Counted from the stretch's first letter, positions 6,908 through 15,113 are shown. The stretch: 30,058 bases of DNA from CG2-30-36-39 sp964433225 (GCA_964433225.1 CAYSQA010000008.1:1-30058); one strand, 5' to 3'. Notes: generated from the letters alone by a model not told the origin. A program made the numbers and translations.

Positions 6908-8335
6908 ATGCCAACCGAGAAAACTCTCGAATCATTAAGAAAACAACACCCCCGCTTCATCTACCAAAGCTTTGACTGGCAATTTAGTAACCAGACATTG
7001 ACTATTTCTTTTGATTTTTTGTTGGAACCAGCCATTAATTTTCAACCCCAAATCACCATCACCAACCTAGATAAACAAACCTTTGCCAATATACCTCAAG
7101 AAATCATTAGCCACTGGGTTTTTAATCTGGGGATGATTGAGCTCTTCAGCTATTGGAAAGTAGCAGCCTCACCAGAAATAGTTATTCAGCCACTGCCACT
7201 TTCTCCAGAGCAACTCTCTTGGTGGCAAGGATTACTGCTTGATGGCATGGGTGAATACTTTTACACCAATAACATTGATTTCACTCAACCAAACTTCGTT
7301 AAATTTACTAATCAAAACACTCTTACTCCCCAAAAACTACCCAGCTTTTCTTTTCAAGCAAAAAATAAAGCTCTTGTCCCAGTAGGTGGCGGAAAAGATT
7401 CTGCTTTAGTCATAAATTTACTTAGCAAATATAAGCTTCCCTACGAAATACTACTCAGCTATCCTCAATCACCGGCTGCCCATAAAATAGCCAGTGAAAC
7501 TCAAGTTAAAATTATTGAAATAAAAAGAACTTTTGCTCCAGAACTCTTGGAACTCAACAAACAAGGATACTTAAATGGCCATACCCCTTTTAGCGCTAGA
7601 TTGGCTTTTGAGAGTAGCTTAGTTGCTTTACTGAGTGGTCATAAAAATATTTTATTAGCTAATGAATTCTCGGCTAATGAAGGTAACGTGCCTTACCTGG
7701 GAATAATGGTTAATCACCAATACTCTAAATCATTTGCCTTCGAAAATAAATTCAGAACTTATGTAAAAAAATATCTCGGATCAGCCCCTGAATATTTGTC
7801 GTTTCTCAGACCTCTTACCGAACTACAAATAGCAGCTCTATTTAGCAAAAATGAACAATTTCAGTCGATTTTTCGCAGCTGTAACAGAGGACAACAACTA
7901 AACCAGTGGTGTGGAGAATGTCCTAAATGTTTATTTGTTTTTGCTGTCCTCTACCCATTTATTGACGAACAAAAACTAATTACAGAAATTTTTTCTGAAA
8001 ACCTTTTTACCAAACCTAATCTCAACCAAACAGCTCAAGAATTAATGGGCCTTGATGCTAATAAACCATTTGAGTGTGTTGGCACTCATGAAGAAACTCA
8101 AGCAGCTTTTTACTTAAGCATTAAAAAATGGCAAAAAAACCATCCAAATAAACCACTACCAGTGGTTTTAGAAAAAATTAATCAAGAAATTCTTTCTCAA
8201 GTCCCCAACCTAGAACAAACTACTAAGATGCTACTATGTTTTTGGAATAAGCAGCATCACTTGGATCACAGCTTGGTCGAGTTGCTACAACAAGAAGCTC
8301 AACAAATTTGTCAAGCTAAAAATAGCTATTTTTGA
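6908..8335 (+). CDS. murL: MurL-type UDP-MurNAc-L-Ala-L-Glu epimerase
   Basis: I recognise this 475-residue protein as a MurL-like enzyme. MurL epimerises the terminal L-Glu of UDP-MurNAc-L-Ala-L-Glu to D-Glu, a route first shown in Xanthomonas that replaces glutamate racemase plus the usual MurD. Evidence seen is a PP-loop-like ATP motif VPVGGGKDSALVINLL (GGGKDS at 160-165), LANEFSANEGN in the middle, and a Cys cluster CNRGQQLNQWCGECPKC (about 325-341). Immediate coupling to murD also fits: its TGA overlaps a possible TTG start of murD. The family call is from motifs and context. A general PP-loop ATPase of unknown substrate is the fallback. Confidence 0.8.
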   Translation: MPTEKTLESLRKQHPRFIYQSFDWQFSNQTLTISFDFLLEPAINFQPQITITNLDKQTFANIPQEIISHWVFNLGMIELFSYWKVAASPEIVIQPLPLSPEQLSWWQGLLLDGMGEYFYTNNIDFTQPNFVKFTNQNTLTPQKLPSFSFQAKNKALVPVGGGKDSALVINLLSKYKLPYEILLSYPQSPAAHKIASETQVKIIEIKRTFAPELLELNKQGYLNGHTPFSARLAFESSLVALLSGHKNILLANEFSANEGNVPYLGIMVNHQYSKSFAFENKFRTYVKKYLGSAPEYLSFLRPLTELQIAALFSKNEQFQSIFRSCNRGQQLNQWCGECPKCLFVFAVLYPFIDEQKLITEIFSENLFTKPNLNQTAQELMGLDANKPFECVGTHEETQAAFYLSIKKWQKNHPNKPLPVVLEKINQEILSQVPNLEQTTKMLLCFWNKQHHLDHSLVELLQQEAQQICQAKNSYF

Positions 8336-8343
8336 AAGAAACT

Positions 8344-9768
8344 ATGATCGATCAACAACAAGTTTTGGCTAACTTAGAAAAAAACTCTATCCTGATTCTA
8401 GGAATGGGACGAGAAGGTTGGTCAACTTACCATTTTTTGAGAACCAAGTTTCCCAATAAAAAACTAGCCGTGGCAGACAAACAACCACTAGAAAAATTTG
8501 CTGAAGATCAACAACAACTACTAAAAAATGATCCTCATCTTGAGTACTACTTTGGTAACAATCATTTAACTAACCTAAAAAATTATCAGCTAATCTTTAA
8601 AAGCCCTGGCATTCCTCAAACTATCCCAGCAATCGATCAAGCCAAAAAAAACGGTTCTCAACTCACTTCTAACACTCAGCTGTTTTTTGGCCTCTGTCCA
8701 GGAATAACGATTGGTGTAACTGGCACTAAAGGTAAAAGCACCACCTCAGCAATAATTCATCATGTTTTGCAAACGAATGGCTTAGATAGTCATTTAGTGG
8801 GTAATATTGGCCAACCATCTTTGACAATTTTAGAAAGAATTAATGCTGATTCTTTGGTGGTTTGTGAACTATCTAGCCACCAGCTAGAAACCATGACCAT
8901 CAGTCCTCATCTTGCAGTGGTTCAAGATGTCACTAGCGAACATCTCGATTACTATCCAGATACTGCCAGTTACCAACAAGCCAAAATCCCTATTTGTAAG
9001 TATCAAACTGAAAATGATTTTGTTATTTTTAATCCGCAAATGACTGGTGCTACCAAGATTACCCAATTTAGTGCTGGTCAACACCTACGTTTTTCACTGC
9101 AAGAAGGACCAGATGCCGTTGTTTTCGTCAGAAATAAGCAGATTTTACGCAAGGATAATCAACAAAGAACTGAACTGATTTTAGAAATAGAGAAACTGCC
9201 GCTCAAAGGCGAGCATAATCTATTAAACGTCATGCCTGCTGTAGTGGTAGGAACGCTGTTTAATCTATCAGCAGAACAGATTGGCAATGCCTTACAAAAC
9301 TTTAAAGCTCTACCCCATCGATTGGAGTTTTTTTATCAAAAAAAAGGCATTCGTTATTATGATGATTCTCTCTCTACTATGCCTGATGCGGCCATGAGAG
9401 CTTTAGATAGTTTCTCCGAACCAGTTGTTTTAATAGCTGGTGGTTATGAACGCCACCAAGATTTCTCTGAATTAGCCAAAAAAATACTAGAAAAAAAAGT
9501 GGCTGGATTAGTTTTATTTGAACCGACTGGCAAAAGGTTAGCTGTGGAAATAAATAATCTAGATACTGATAACAGCCTTGTCATTGAATTTGCCAAAACA
9601 ATGCCAGAAGCCGTTGGTAAGGCTCAACACATCATGGCTCAATATTTTATGCTTAGTGGTGAAAGCCAAGGAGTGATTCTACTCAGTCCAGCTAGCGCTA
9701 GTTTTGGCCTGTTCAAAGACTATCAAGATCGTGGTGAACAGTTCAAAAAGGCAGTCCAAACTGATTAG
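8344..9768 (+). CDS. murD: MurD-type muramoyl-L-alanine:glutamate ligase (probably L-Glu adding)
   Basis: This Mur ligase adds glutamate to UDP-MurNAc-L-Ala in the cytoplasm. The 474-residue protein has an N-terminal Rossmann domain starting ILILGMGREGWS and a P-loop ITIGVTGTKGKSTTSA (GTKGKS at 127-132). The central-domain signature is VVCELSSHQLE, with the Mur-ligase His in TSEHLDYY. The C-terminal domain carries YYDDSLSTMPDAA and VLIAGGYERHQDF. I chose ATG 8344; TTG 8332, overlapping the murL stop, is equally possible and would add four residues. Next to murL it is most likely the MurD2 type, which uses L-Glu. Its stop overlaps the end of the convergent gene at 9765 by 4 bp. Confidence 0.92.
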   Translation: MIDQQQVLANLEKNSILILGMGREGWSTYHFLRTKFPNKKLAVADKQPLEKFAEDQQQLLKNDPHLEYYFGNNHLTNLKNYQLIFKSPGIPQTIPAIDQAKKNGSQLTSNTQLFFGLCPGITIGVTGTKGKSTTSAIIHHVLQTNGLDSHLVGNIGQPSLTILERINADSLVVCELSSHQLETMTISPHLAVVQDVTSEHLDYYPDTASYQQAKIPICKYQTENDFVIFNPQMTGATKITQFSAGQHLRFSLQEGPDAVVFVRNKQILRKDNQQRTELILEIEKLPLKGEHNLLNVMPAVVVGTLFNLSAEQIGNALQNFKALPHRLEFFYQKKGIRYYDDSLSTMPDAAMRALDSFSEPVVLIAGGYERHQDFSELAKKILEKKVAGLVLFEPTGKRLAVEINNLDTDNSLVIEFAKTMPEAVGKAQHIMAQYFMLSGESQGVILLSPASASFGLFKDYQDRGEQFKKAVQTD

Positions 9769-10085
9769 GTTTCGACTTGGTCAGCAGCTGTTCTTTTTTC
9801 TGCTTGCATTTCTATTATTATCGCCATGATGTCAAAAAACATGTCTCGGCCAGTCTTTGCTTTCTTATCTGCAAGCAAATTAATAATCTTCACGATTCTG
9901 TCTTTGTCAGCTGGAGCCAAACCATCACTTACTTCAATGGTATCTAAAGCATCGCCATCAATATCACCTTCTTTAGGCTCTCTTTCTTCATTCACATTGA
10001 TCTCACCTTCTATGCCAACAAGCTGAGGATTGGCCACAATTTCATCAGTTAACTCAGTGAGTAAATGCTTGGGAGCTTCTGCCAT
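9765..10085 (-). CDS. Small acidic hypothetical protein
   Basis: This 106-residue product is unrecognised. The first two thirds are strongly acidic (EGEINVNEEREPKEGDIDGD) and probably disordered. The last third (about 60-100) is a likely amphipathic helical region with ADKDRIVKIINLLADKK and FFDIMAIIIEM. It has no signal peptide or strongly hydrophobic membrane segment. A good AGAAAGG ribosome site lies 6 bases before the ATG. It is the last gene of a three-gene set that starts with the MreB-like protein, 11 bp behind the 107-residue gene, so a role as a cytoskeleton partner is possible but unproven. Confidence 0.7.
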   Translation of the reverse strand: MAEAPKHLLTELTDEIVANPQLVGIEGEINVNEEREPKEGDIDGDALDTIEVSDGLAPADKDRIVKIINLLADKKAKTGRDMFFDIMAIIIEMQAEKRTAADQVET

Positions 10086-10096
10086 AAAAAACCTTT

Positions 10097-10420
10097 CTAT
10101 TTATTGGTTGATGGTAAGCCTTCTAATCTAATATCGTCAGCGCTAGGCATTGGTGGTTTGGCAGCTTGTTGTTCAAATCCGCCTGCTGAGGCCACCAAAC
10201 TTCTTAGTAATTCAGTTGCTGGAATATTTTTTTCAGCTGCCAAATGATTGACTCGATCAACTAGAACACTAACCCATGATTCATCTTCTGGAGTAATTTC
10301 AACCTCTTCTCTCAACATTGACTCATCAATTTGTCCTATTTCCACTTTTTCATACTGCTTGGCCAAATCAACAGCCCTACTAAAAGCCTCCAATCCTGGT
10401 TTTTTCATTTCGTCAGCCAT
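10097..10420 (-). CDS. Small acidic hypothetical protein
   Basis: This 107-residue product is unrecognised. The N-terminus is helical (GLEAFSRAVDLAKQYEKVEI), the middle acidic (EEVEITPEDESWVSVLVDRV), and a helix LAAEKNIPATELLRSLVAS precedes a Pro-rich tail (PPMPSADDIRLEGLP). It looks soluble and cytoplasmic. A strong AAAGGAG ribosome site lies 5 bases before the ATG. It sits 75 bp behind the MreB-like gene and 11 bp ahead of the 106-residue gene, all in one direction. Both small proteins are acidic and similar in length but show no obvious mutual homology by eye. Confidence 0.7.
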   Translation of the reverse strand: MADEMKKPGLEAFSRAVDLAKQYEKVEIGQIDESMLREEVEITPEDESWVSVLVDRVNHLAAEKNIPATELLRSLVASAGGFEQQAAKPPMPSADDIRLEGLPSTNK

Positions 10421-10495
10421 ATTTTCTCCTTTACACTAATTAATTTTAATTAAAAGACACCTTCAGCTTCTCAAAAATCTACCCGGTTGTAAAGC

Positions 10496-11521
10496 TTAAG
10501 CTTCACCTCGATACCCAAGACTTCGCCTAAAATCACTCAAATGATCTAAAATTGTGCCCATTCCCCTGATGACTGCTTTTTTGGGTTCATCCACTACCGA
10601 AACAGGAATCCCTAATTTTGGAACTAAATATGAATCCAAACCAGTTAATAAAGCTCCACCACCAGCAAGCAACAAACCTTTATCAACAATATCCACTGTT
10701 AGTTCTGCTGGGATTTTGCTAAGCAGTTTTTTCACTTGTTTGACTAAACTTTGCATTCGCTCTTCAGCAAAAGGTAATAACTGCTTGGCACTCAACTGAA
10801 GCTCTTTGGGAGCAGTCGTTTTCTCATCTTTACCGGTAACCAAAATTGTCCCAGGATGAACTTCATCGACACTAACTAAATCGTGAATTAACTTCCTGGC
10901 CGTCTCACGACTAAGTAAAACTTGCTTTTCTTTTTGCAAATAAACCTGAAGAGCTTGTTCAAAATCATCACCAGCTTCATATGATTTTTCAAAATCAACT
11001 AAAGTTCCTAATGAAACTACAGCTACTTCATTAATTCCTGCCCCCAATTGAAAAATAAAACCACCAGATGAATCTGCCACCGGCATCCCTGCACCAATCG
11101 CAGCGGCTAATGGTTGAGCGACAGTCAAAACCTCCTTGGCACCCAGTGAGTAACCCAATTTAATTGTTTCTTCTTCAACAGCAGTATTGAGACTAGCGGG
11201 AATACTAAACAAAATCGTTGGACTAAAAAAACTCTTTTTTAAAGTGTCTTTAAGGACTACTTTTAAAAAAGCTAAAGCAGTTTTCTCATCCCAAATTTGC
11301 CCTTTCTGAAAAGGTCTGAGCAACGAAACATTGGCAGCTACTCTGCCTCTCATTTCATAAGCATCTTGGCCACTAGCTAGAATTCTTTTTGACCTAGAAT
11401 CAATCGCTAAATAACTAGGATACTCCCCTACCAAACCAGCTCCTTTTTCCCACACTCGTACAGCATCAGAGCCTAAATCTACAGCCAAAGTGGTACTTAA
11501 TTTGTCCAGATATTGCAACAT
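10496..11521 (-). CDS. MreB-like actin homologue, divergent
   Basis: The 341-residue actin/Hsp70-fold protein resembles rod-shape protein MreB. Phosphate-1 loop: LAVDLGSDAVRVW (12-24). Connecting helix: AQPLAAAIGAGMPV (135-148), very MreB-like. Phosphate-2 loop: FIFQLGAGINEVAVVSLG (155-172). Adenosine loop: LLLAGGGALLTGLDSYL (about 288-304). MreB polymerises on the membrane and directs wall synthesis. Odd point: phosphate-2 reads QLGAG where MreB usually has DIGGGTT, so the conserved Asp and Thr are missing and ATP hydrolysis may be altered. It lacks a good Shine-Dalgarno sequence; TATTAT/TATAAC lies 7-10 bases before the ATG, suggesting a leaderless mRNA. It diverges from the PEGA-domain gene. 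Confidence 0.82.
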   Translation of the reverse strand: MLQYLDKLSTTLAVDLGSDAVRVWEKGAGLVGEYPSYLAIDSRSKRILASGQDAYEMRGRVAANVSLLRPFQKGQIWDEKTALAFLKVVLKDTLKKSFFSPTILFSIPASLNTAVEEETIKLGYSLGAKEVLTVAQPLAAAIGAGMPVADSSGGFIFQLGAGINEVAVVSLGTLVDFEKSYEAGDDFEQALQVYLQKEKQVLLSRETARKLIHDLVSVDEVHPGTILVTGKDEKTTAPKELQLSAKQLLPFAEERMQSLVKQVKKLLSKIPAELTVDIVDKGLLLAGGGALLTGLDSYLVPKLGIPVSVVDEPKKAVIRGMGTILDHLSDFRRSLGYRGEA

Positions 11522-11527
11522 CGCTAC

Positions 11528-11536
11528 TGTTATAAT
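11528..11536 (+). promoter_or_regulatory. Extended -10 of the PEGA/propeller gene
   Basis: TGTTATAAT is a perfect extended -10 located 33 bp before the chosen ATG. The same AT block read on the minus strand supplies the -10 of the divergent MreB-like gene, so the two promoters overlap back to back. Confidence 0.6.
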
Positions 11537-11569
11537 AACGTCTATTGCTTAGAAGAACAATCAAATCAT

Positions 11570-12937
11570 ATGTCTCGTTCCATCGTTCCCAAAAACCTTT
11601 TCACTAATGTCAACCTTGGGGTTATCTATACCCTAGTATCAGCCGTGGTGATTTTACTGGGAACTACCATTGCTATCCAATATGCCAAAGGTGGTTTTCG
11701 TTTTACTCAAAAAGGTTTTTCTCCAGAAACCGGACTACTTAACGCCAATTCTTTTCCCACTGGGGCCGAGGTTTATATCGACGGTGAACTAGCTACTGCC
11801 ACTGATAATACTTTGTATTTGAAACCAGGTGAGTATCTAGTTGAGATTAGAAAAGAAGGCTTTTCTCCATGGAAAAAACAGCTTAAAGTTCAGGAAGAAC
11901 TAGTCACCCAAACCAATGCTCAACTCTTTCCTGTCGCTCCTAGTTTTTCACCACTAACTTTAACCGGTGTCACGACACTATCCACTTCTCCTGATGGACA
12001 AAAAGTGCTTTTTTATACTGATACTGCTCAAACCACAGAAAAAAATGGGCTCTACCTACTAGAATTAACGAACAACTTTATTCCTCTGCAAAGAACACCA
12101 AAGCAAATTGCTGTTGATAATAAAAACCTAAACTTAAAAAACGCCAGTTATATTTGGTCACCTGATAGTACTGAATTGATGATCCTTGATAAAGAAAAAC
12201 ATCTTTTAATAAATATCGAAAATAAAATTAATTTAGAGGCGGAGCCTGATATTACTTGGAAAGAAAAACAAATTCTATCCCAATGGGAAGCAGAAATCTA
12301 CCAAAAAGAACGAGAATTTCTCAAAAAGTTTCCTGAAGAAATCATTCAAATAGCCACAACCTCTGCCAAAAATGTTTATCTCTCTCCAGATAAAAAGAGA
12401 ATGCTTTATACTGCCACAGCAGAATTAACTTTGTCTGAAGATATCATCCCTCCAATTCCTGCTAGCAACACCCAACCAGAACAACGATCTTTAGTCAGTG
12501 GTGGCATCTATGTTTACGATCGAGAAGAAGATAAAAATTTTCAAATCGGTGTAGAAACCGGTGATCCAGCTACTGTCTCAAAAATCTTACTTTCAACAGA
12601 TTTATTTGGTGCAGCCAAGTCACTTGAAACCTCACCTAGTGCCTTTACTAATTTACAAGCTACCAACTCAGCTGAAACAGCCAAGTTGTTTCAGGCTTAC
12701 CACACGTCTCTACCAATCAACACTCTCCAATGGTTCCCTGATTCAAAACACATCTTGTTTGCTAAAGACCAACAAATTCATATTATGGAATATGATGGCA
12801 CCAATAACACTGTTGTTTATAGCGGACCATTCCAAGAAAACTTTGTTTACCCATGGCCAGATGGTAGTAAAATCTTGATTTTGACTTCTTTTAGTCCAGA
12901 TTCACCAATGAATCTGTATGCTGTAGAACTGAAATAG
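11570..12937 (+). CDS. Membrane-anchored PEGA-domain and beta-propeller protein
   Basis: The 455-residue product has one N-terminal membrane segment (about 16-39, LGVIYTLVSAVVILLGTTIA). A PEGA domain follows (about 55-110: SFPTGAEVYIDGELA, then LKPGEYLVEIRKEGFSPW). The rest carries TolB/WD40-like propeller repeats marked by SPDGQKVLFY, WSPDSTELMILD, SPDKKRMLYTA and FPDSKHILFA. The topology puts the propeller outside the membrane, suggesting a cell-surface binding or scaffold role. An open extension to 11513 exists but overlaps the promoter and the divergent start, so I chose ATG 11570. The ribosome site is weak. It runs divergent to the MreB-like gene and is followed by tRNA-Pro. Confidence 0.82.
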   Translation: MSRSIVPKNLFTNVNLGVIYTLVSAVVILLGTTIAIQYAKGGFRFTQKGFSPETGLLNANSFPTGAEVYIDGELATATDNTLYLKPGEYLVEIRKEGFSPWKKQLKVQEELVTQTNAQLFPVAPSFSPLTLTGVTTLSTSPDGQKVLFYTDTAQTTEKNGLYLLELTNNFIPLQRTPKQIAVDNKNLNLKNASYIWSPDSTELMILDKEKHLLINIENKINLEAEPDITWKEKQILSQWEAEIYQKEREFLKKFPEEIIQIATTSAKNVYLSPDKKRMLYTATAELTLSEDIIPPIPASNTQPEQRSLVSGGIYVYDREEDKNFQIGVETGDPATVSKILLSTDLFGAAKSLETSPSAFTNLQATNSAETAKLFQAYHTSLPINTLQWFPDSKHILFAKDQQIHIMEYDGTNNTVVYSGPFQENFVYPWPDGSKILILTSFSPDSPMNLYAVELK

Positions 12938-12957
12938 TCTTGAAATAAAACAATCAC

Positions 12958-13029
12958 CGGGGAGTAGTTCATCGGTAGAATGCTCGATTCGGGTTCGAGC
13001 GGCAGAGGGTTCAATTCCCTCCTCCCCGA
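12958..13029 (+). tRNA. tRNA-Pro(CGG)
   Basis: A full cloverleaf can be drawn: acceptor CGGGGAG/CTCCCCG (C1-G72 as in bacterial tRNA-Pro), D stem GTTC/GAAT, anticodon stem CTCGA/TCGAG with loop TTCGGGT (anticodon CGG), T stem GAGGG/CCCTC with loop TTCAATT, discriminator A. The CCA end is not encoded. Confidence 0.95.
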
Positions 13030-13032
13030 CAA

Positions 13033-13644
13033 CTACGGTTCTACCTGGTCTTTAACTGACACCAAAAAATCAGCTAACTGTTTGAAAACCCCAACTTCAG
13101 CAGCTGACTTAAAACCATGTTCTTCTGCCTCCAAAAACTGTTGTTGAATTTTCCGATAATCTACTACCCATTCCTTGACCGGCTGTTCAAACATTAAAAA
13201 TGGATAAGAAATTGCTGCTATTTTGAGCAAATTTAAAAAATCTATTCCTGAGTTAAGACTTACATCCCATTTAAGCCAGCTAAACAAGTCTTTTAATAAA
13301 GAAACATCGTTTTCATTCATCAATAGTGGACCAACTCTATTAAGAAAATCAGCATTACCATAGATCAACTGACTGGCTAATGAATTAAGCATCATTCTTG
13401 GTTCACTGTCATAAATCCGACCGTAGTGTTCTTCCAGGTAAGCTCTAATTTTTTTATCTTTGATTAACTCCCCCCAAACTGCATAACTACTCAACTTAGG
13501 ATCAGCAACAAGCAGTTGTTCAGTCAAAGAAATTAATTCTGGTAGTAATGGTAAAAGATGATGCTCAATATAACCATTTTCGGCTTCAATTGTGTTGGTT
13601 GCTCTAATAACGCCAGTCAAAAACTCTTTGTTTAAAACACTCAT
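13033..13644 (-). CDS. Hypothetical protein, all-helical
   Basis: I do not recognise this 203-residue protein. It is rich in Leu, Glu and aromatic residues and looks almost entirely alpha-helical and soluble, with no signal, membrane segment or Cys. Distinct pieces are IEHHLLPLLPELISLTEQLL (26-45) and DLFSWLKWDVSLNSGIDFL. Its stop lies 4 bp from the 3' end of tRNA-Pro on the other strand. There is no Shine-Dalgarno sequence; TAGTAT lies 16 bases before the ATG, implying a leader under 10 bases. It diverges from the 99-residue gene. Confidence 0.65.
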   Translation of the reverse strand: MSVLNKEFLTGVIRATNTIEAENGYIEHHLLPLLPELISLTEQLLVADPKLSSYAVWGELIKDKKIRAYLEEHYGRIYDSEPRMMLNSLASQLIYGNADFLNRVGPLLMNENDVSLLKDLFSWLKWDVSLNSGIDFLNLLKIAAISYPFLMFEQPVKEWVVDYRKIQQQFLEAEEHGFKSAAEVGVFKQLADFLVSVKDQVEP

Positions 13645-13691
13645 AAAAAAATTTGTTAAGATACTAACTAAAACTAAGGTTATTTTAAACT

Positions 13692-13991
13692 ATGTCTACC
13701 ATTCCACCACGCACCATTATTAGTAATTTTAGCAAACCAGAACCGACAAAAACGGCCAATCAATCTCGATTGCAACAACTGACCAACCAACATCAAAAAC
13801 ACCTTCAAAACGATACTAAACAAACGCAAAAAAACATTAACCAACTAACTGAACGAAAACAACGAATTGATCGCACTATTCCTATCACCAAGCAACCACT
13901 CCAGACTCAACTTAAAGGCGTAAGTAATTATTTAGGCCGACAGGCTAATAACCTAAAAGCCAAAGTTAATGGCGAGCTCAAAAATAAATAA
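13692..13991 (+). CDS. Small basic Gln/Lys-rich hypothetical protein
   Basis: This 99-residue product is unrecognised. It is strongly basic and rich in Gln, Asn, Lys and Thr, with a long helical or coiled-coil stretch at about 27-85 (QLTNQHQKHLQNDTKQTQKN, then ERKQRIDRTIPITKQ). It has no membrane segment. Such composition fits a nucleic-acid-binding or structural protein, but nothing specific can be claimed. An AAGG lies 13 bases upstream of the ATG, too far to be a good ribosome site. A convincing terminator right after the stop supports it as a real transcribed gene. Confidence 0.6.
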   Translation: MSTIPPRTIISNFSKPEPTKTANQSRLQQLTNQHQKHLQNDTKQTQKNINQLTERKQRIDRTIPITKQPLQTQLKGVSNYLGRQANNLKAKVNGELKNK

Positions 13992-13995
13992 TAAA

Positions 13996-14026
13996 AATCC
14001 CACCACTAAGGGTGGGATTTATTTTC
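13996..14026. terminator. Bidirectional rho-independent terminator
   Basis: AAATCCCACC (13996-14005) pairs with GGTGGGATTT (14012-14021) over a 6-base loop. It has a T-rich tail on the plus side and a matching A-rich flank, so it serves both the 99-residue gene and the convergent gene ending at 14041. Confidence 0.88.
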
Positions 14027-14040
14027 AACTTAGTTAATTG

Positions 14041-14748
14041 CTAGTTACCAACAATTACCACTACTTCAGCATCAGAAGGAGCTTCTCCTACTGGCAATTC
14101 GGTTGTTAATTGAACACCCAAGTTAGCGGCAAAAATCTGGGCTTGTTGTAATCTGTCTTCATCATTAGTTAAAGCCACAATCACTGGTCCTTGATAATCT
14201 TGATTAGCTGCTTCCACAACATTGCTCACATTGACTACTTTTCCTAATTGTTCAATCAAAACATCTACTCTTTCTTGGCTGGCTCCACCAGTGCGAATCT
14301 CAACATTAAGCGGGTTCTCAGTATCTAACTGCAAAGCATTATTACCCTGAACTGAGATTGTCCCAACATTGACAATGATGTTTTTGTCTGGAGAGTAAAT
14401 AATACTTTTACCAGACTGAACATAGATAATGACTTTATCACCATCAGTAGCTTTACGGAAAAATGGTTGATATTGAGCCAATACTTCAGCATCTGTCACG
14501 GTTGCAATCGTTGGCTCTTCATCTTCTGGAAGAATCATTAATTTACCAACTTTTGCCAAGACTTCTTCTCTTTCTTTGGCAATTGCTTCTTGTTGAGCTT
14601 CAGGATTTGAGAGTTTATCTACTTGTGTTTTAGTTTGTTGGTATTTAAGAAAAGACCAACCAGCAAAACCCATTAAACCCAGCACCACTACGACCCGGAG
14701 AATTGTCTTGAGACTTATTTTTTTCTTATTGGCAGTGGTTTCTTCCAT
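14041..14748 (-). CDS. Membrane-anchored protein with LytR_C-like C-terminal domain
   Basis: The 235-residue protein has a basic N-terminus, one membrane anchor (about 16-35, ILRVVVVLGLMGFAGWSFL) and then a coiled stretch (36-68). A beta-rich middle (75-135) includes GDKVIIYVQSGKSIIYSPDK. The C-terminal domain (about 143-235) begins LNVEIRTGGASQERVDVLIE and ends SDAEVVVIVGN. That end pattern is typical of the LytR_C/CpsA-associated domain found in Patescibacteria and Gram-positives; no LCP phosphotransferase domain is present. The bulk would be outside the membrane, suggesting a wall-associated role. A strong AAGGAAAAGGA ribosome site precedes the ATG. The domain call is from pattern and remains tentative. 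Confidence 0.65.
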   Translation of the reverse strand: MEETTANKKKISLKTILRVVVVLGLMGFAGWSFLKYQQTKTQVDKLSNPEAQQEAIAKEREEVLAKVGKLMILPEDEEPTIATVTDAEVLAQYQPFFRKATDGDKVIIYVQSGKSIIYSPDKNIIVNVGTISVQGNNALQLDTENPLNVEIRTGGASQERVDVLIEQLGKVVNVSNVVEAANQDYQGPVIVALTNDEDRLQQAQIFAANLGVQLTTELPVGEAPSDAEVVVIVGN

Positions 14749-14841
14749 CTTGTTCCTTTTCCTTTGCCAAGGAGCTAGTTGGTACTTAATTCAGTATAAG
14801 GAGTTTTAATTCAGAAACAAGAGGAAATAGTCGATAACTCT

Positions 14842-14850
14842 TGGTACAAT
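14842..14850 (+). promoter_or_regulatory. Extended -10 of tRNA-Arg
   Basis: TGGTACAAT lies 22 bp upstream of the mature tRNA 5' end, so transcription would start about 16 bases before it. No clear -35. Confidence 0.5.
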
Positions 14851-14872
14851 ATCGATCTAAACTAAAAAGTAA

Positions 14873-14944
14873 GCCCTCATAGTTCAACGGATAGAACGAA
14901 GGTTTCCTAAACCTTAAATCCAAGTTCGATTCTTGGTGAGGGCA
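14873..14944 (+). tRNA. tRNA-Arg(CCT)
   Basis: The cloverleaf is complete: acceptor GCCCTCA/TGAGGGC, D stem GTTC/GAAC, anticodon stem AAGGT/ACCTT with loop TTCCTAA (anticodon CCT), T stem CCAAG/CTTGG with loop TTCGATT, discriminator A. CCA is not encoded. Its last 17 bases plus 5 flanking bases are duplicated 162 bp downstream. Confidence 0.95.
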
Positions 14945-15111
14945 CAAAACAGAAATGCTCCTTTTAAGGAGTATTTTTGTTTTAAGCTCACATCATTAGA
15001 AACGTAATTTAGCTGAACACAGTGAAGCTAGTTCACCGCCAAGTATTCGAAGAATACCTGGGTAATGCAAGCGAGCAAAGCGAGTCGTAGATTCTTGGTG
15101 AGGGCACAAAA
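14928..15111 (+). repeat. Duplicated tRNA-Arg 3' end flanking a small hairpin-rich segment
   Basis: A 22-bp stretch containing the tRNA-Arg 3' end (14928-14949) is repeated exactly at 15090-15111. The roughly 140 bp between holds the tRNA terminator, hairpin GTGAA/TTCAC (around 15020-15035), hairpin GTATTC/GAATAC (around 15043-15057) and a purine-rich GCGAGCAAAGCGAG stretch. The layout resembles attachment-site duplication by a tRNA-targeting element, or a remnant or minimal element. No gene is inside. Confidence 0.6.
14958..14983 (+). terminator. Terminator of tRNA-Arg
   Basis: The perfect hairpin CTCCTT/AAGGAG (14958-14971) with a 2-base loop is followed by TATTTTTGTTTT. Confidence 0.8.
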
Positions 15112-15113
15112 AT

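Noticed and set aside
12847..13032. Open frame antisense to tRNA-Pro
   Set aside because: It covers the tRNA gene and the end of the PEGA gene on the opposite strand, with no coding signal.
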